This document shows, piece by piece, positions 62,192-64,000 of a DNA stretch of 64,000 nt. Source of the DNA: Tistrella bauzanensis (GTDB lineage Bacteria; Pseudomonadota; Alphaproteobacteria; Tistrellales; Tistrellaceae); assembly GCF_014636235.1 (NCBI RefSeq), contig NZ_BMDZ01000010.1, forward strand, positions 36,862 through 100,861, written 5' to 3'. Position numbers and translations under genes: made by a program. The notes under the pieces are model-generated. The model was not told the DNA's origin. It searched no databases and was given only the letters and a program-made list of their open reading frames with translations. Numbering within the stretch: the stretch's first letter is position 1; each line of letters starts with the position of its first letter.

Positions 62192-63034
62192 TCAATCCTG
62201 ACGGACCCGGATGGTCTGGCGGCCAAGGCGCTCCACCTCCAGGACCATACGATCGCCTGCCTTGAGAAACCGTTGCGGCCGCGCGCCCATGCCGACGCCG
62301 GCCGGTGTTCCAGTGCAGATCAGGTCACCTGGCTCAAGGGTCATCAGCTGGCTGAGATAGGCGATGATCCGGGCCACGCCGAACACCATGTCGGCCGTGG
62401 TGCCGTCCTGGCGCCGTTCATCGTTGAGCGACAGCCACAGCCGCAGGGCCTGCGGATCCGGGATCTCGTCGGCGGTGACCAGCCATGGGCCGACCGGGCC
62501 GAAACCGTCGGCAGACTTGCCCTTGGTCCATTGCCCGCCGCGGTCCAGCTGGAATCCACGCTCAGAGATGTCGTTCACCACGCAATAGCCGGCGACACCG
62601 GCCAGGGCCGCTGTGTCGTCGACCCGTTTCAGGCGCTGGCCGATCACCACGCCCAGTTCCACTTCCCAATCGGTCTTCACCGCCTCGGGCGGCAGCATCA
62701 GATCGTCGTCGGGGCCTGCGATGCAGCTCGATGCCTTCTGGAACACCACCGGCTCGGTCGGCAGCGCCATGCCGCTTTCGGCTGCATGATCGCGATAGTT
62801 CAGGCCGATGCCGATGAACTTGGCCGGACGCGCGATGCACGGCCCCAGCCGCGCCACGCCGTTGACCGGCGGTAAGGTCGACGGATCGATCGCCCGCAGC
62901 CGGTCCAGAGTCTCGATGGTCAGGGTCGCCGGCCCGATATCGTCCAGCACAGCGCTGAGATCGCGCAGGGTGCCGTCGGAGGCGATCATGCCAGGGCGTT
63001 CATGCCCCGCGGGGCCGTAACGGACGAGACGCAT
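62192..63034 (-). CDS. Fumarylacetoacetate hydrolase (FAH)-family enzyme
   Basis: A 280-residue protein starting MRLVRYGPAGHERPG. The FAH core contains FIGIGLNYRDHAAESGM (catalytic His83), metal ligands E124 and E126 in TDWEVELGVVIG and the aspartate in VVNDISERGFQ, and ends with the LEPGDLICTGTPAGVG motif. Family members act as acylpyruvate hydrolases, ureidoglycolate lyases or isomerases of aromatic degradation. It is divergent from an HCCA-type isomerase gene, suggesting an aromatic-ring degradation pair. Confidence 0.9.
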   Translation of the reverse strand: MRLVRYGPAGHERPGMIASDGTLRDLSAVLDDIGPATLTIETLDRLRAIDPSTLPPVNGVARLGPCIARPAKFIGIGLNYRDHAAESGMALPTEPVVFQKASSCIAGPDDDLMLPPEAVKTDWEVELGVVIGQRLKRVDDTAALAGVAGYCVVNDISERGFQLDRGGQWTKGKSADGFGPVGPWLVTADEIPDPQALRLWLSLNDERRQDGTTADMVFGVARIIAYLSQLMTLEPGDLICTGTPAGVGMGARPQRFLKAGDRMVLEVERLGRQTIRVRQD

Positions 63035-63071
63035 GGTGTACCTGTCTCCAAACTGCCGATGTCTGTGATCA

Positions 63072-63084
63072 TGTCTGCAGCAGA
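63072..63084. promoter_or_regulatory. Perfect 13-bp palindrome in the divergent promoter region
   Basis: GTCTGCAGCAGAC has arms GTCTGC and GCAGAC around A. It lies 38 bases upstream of the FAH-family start and about 170 bases before the isomerase gene, so it may be an operator for either. Confidence 0.45.
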
Positions 63085-63251
63085 CTACGCCAAAACGCGG
63101 CCTGAGGTCATGGCCGTCTTGAGGGGGGCCTGAGTTGAGGGGAGTTGGGCAGAACACCGCCGGTGCCGCGGATGGTGGGGGTTTTGCCGCAGGTGATCCG
63201 GCATGATAGAACATCCGTCTGATCGATCACCTTCCGCGATGGATTGCGCCC

Positions 63252-63899
63252 ATGACCGATGCTGTCCCCAACCCTGCCGGTGGGAGCCCTGCCATTGAAC
63301 CGGCTCCTGTGGAATTCTGGTTCGATTTCAGTTCGTCCTATGCCTATTTCGCGGCCCAGGACATTGATGCCCTGGCGGCGGCGCATGGCCGGCGGGTGAT
63401 CTGGCGTCCGTATATGCTGGGCGTTGCCTTCAAGGCGACGGGCATGCGGGGGTTGAGCGGCACCCCGATCAAGGGCGACTATGCCCGCCGCGACTGGGCG
63501 CGTATCGCCCGTGAAACCGGCCTGACCTTCCGGCTGCCGGCAGGTCATCCGATCGTGGCCCTGCCGGCCAGCCGCGCCTTCTATTGGATCGAGGGCCGCG
63601 ACCCGGCGGCGGCGATCGCGTTCGCCAAGGACGCGTTCCACGCCTATTACGCCCAGAACCTCGACATGACCCGCGTTGAGGTGGTGGCGGAGGTGGCATC
63701 CCGCCGGGGCCTTGATGCCGGCGCCGTCGCCGCCGGCATGGCGCTGGATGATGTGAAGGCGCGGGTGAAACAGGTCTCGGATGAGGGGGTGGCGCGCGGT
63801 GTGTTCGGGTCGCCCTTCTTTCTGGTCGATGGCGAGCCGTTCTGGGGCTGGGACCGCATGGCCATGCTGGATCGCTGGCTCGCCCGGGGCGGATGGTGA
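63252..63899 (+). CDS. 2-hydroxychromene-2-carboxylate isomerase-like (DsbA-fold, kappa GST) protein
   Basis: A 215-residue protein. After an 18-residue proline-rich start, the DsbA-like fold begins at VEFWFDFSSSYAYFAAQDID, with the catalytic serine in FSSSYAYF as in NahD and kappa-class GSTs. It also contains WRPYMLGVAF, AFYWIEGRD and the C-terminal cis-Pro region GVFGSPFFLVDGEPFWG. NahD isomerises hydroxychromene carboxylate in naphthalene breakdown, but many homologues have unknown substrates. It is divergent from the FAH-family gene. Confidence 0.88.
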   Translation: MTDAVPNPAGGSPAIEPAPVEFWFDFSSSYAYFAAQDIDALAAAHGRRVIWRPYMLGVAFKATGMRGLSGTPIKGDYARRDWARIARETGLTFRLPAGHPIVALPASRAFYWIEGRDPAAAIAFAKDAFHAYYAQNLDMTRVEVVAEVASRRGLDAGAVAAGMALDDVKARVKQVSDEGVARGVFGSPFFLVDGEPFWGWDRMAMLDRWLARGGW

Positions 63900-63942
63900 C
63901 TGGCGGATGGCGATGCCGCACCAGGGGAATCGGGTGAAAATT

Positions 63943-64000
63943 TTAAGCTGCGATGATGCTTGCGAGGAAGTCGTCGTCCCAAGCGGCGACCTTGCGTCGG
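63943..64000 (-). CDS. Partial frame at window edge, possible transposase C-terminus
   Basis: The minus-strand frame from the edge reads RRKVAAWDDDFLASIIAA and ends in TAA at 63943-63945. The composition looks protein-like, but only 18 codons are visible. It may be the C-terminus of an insertion-sequence transposase; I cannot support that further. Confidence 0.3.
   Translation of the reverse strand, partial: RRKVAAWDDDFLASIIAA

Noticed and set aside
60227-62875. 882-codon plus-strand open frame
   Set aside because: It runs antisense to the EAL gene and part of the FAH gene, both with intact catalytic motifs, and shows no recognisable domain.

Overview
The window is GC-rich, densely coding DNA of alphaproteobacterial type. 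FecI/FecR iron signalling, BKACE, RutR and GGDEF/EAL genes in this codon style suggest a Rhodospirillales-like, metabolically versatile heterotroph. This is inference; no rRNA or tRNA gene is present to anchor taxonomy.

Layout. (1) 1-2094: the 3' end of a type I-C CRISPR-Cas locus (partial cas1, cas2, leader, array). (2) 2203-3339: a small hypothetical gene, an orphan FitA-type antitoxin with a decayed toxin remnant, and two copies of a GC-rich hairpin element. (3) 3366-13537: a reductive pyrimidine-degradation cluster: rutR, a RutR-like operator, mmsA, M20 amidohydrolase, preT, preA, NCS1 permease and dihydropyrimidinase. Uracil or thymine would be imported, reduced, ring-opened and decarbamoylated, and the semialdehyde oxidised by MmsA. 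(4) 13812-18116: soluble PAS histidine kinase, small lipoprotein, thiolase-like/DUF35 pair. (5) 18391-30827: BKACE enzyme, dipeptide-type ABC transporter, GntR/FCD regulator, class III aminotransferase and HyuA/HyuB hydantoinase/oxoprolinase subunits. (6) 31102-36989: AhpD-like protein, HasR-like TonB receptor, esterase, FecR and FecI, with a Fur-like site. (7) 37087-40519: acyl-CoA ligase divergent from an SDR and a methyltransferase. (8) 40540-41850: a scar where a truncated GlxA-type regulator, a possible phage fragment and a truncated dienelactone hydrolase meet. (9) 42131-46742: two-subunit 2-oxoacid dehydrogenase E1, IclR regulator, thiolase. (10) 46840-54777: MarR gene, badly broken MFS exporter, two LysR genes, SDR, OFA-type transporter, GGDEF-EAL protein. 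(11) 54973-59091: NMT1/THI5-like ABC importer. (12) 59577-64000: XRE regulator, CSS-EAL phosphodiesterase, FAH-family enzyme, HCCA isomerase and the edge of another frame.

The strongest new signal is a 14-bp element, TTTGATCAAAGATC, found exactly three times: between the DUF35/thiolase and BKACE-transporter-gntR operons, just upstream of the aminotransferase-HyuAB operon, and between the acyl-CoA ligase and SDR genes. It ties four transcription units into one probable regulon, most simply controlled by the GntR protein at 24863. The genes imply a catabolic route for an imported nitrogenous, probably lactam- or hydantoin-like compound, ending in beta-keto acid cleavage and CoA chemistry. Other notable signals are an apparent 2-bp shift of the repeat boundary in the three newest CRISPR repeats, a fossil VapC/FitB toxin overlapping the antitoxin stop codon, a near-consensus RutR operator, a pair of IclR-type palindromes, and two loci of decayed genes.
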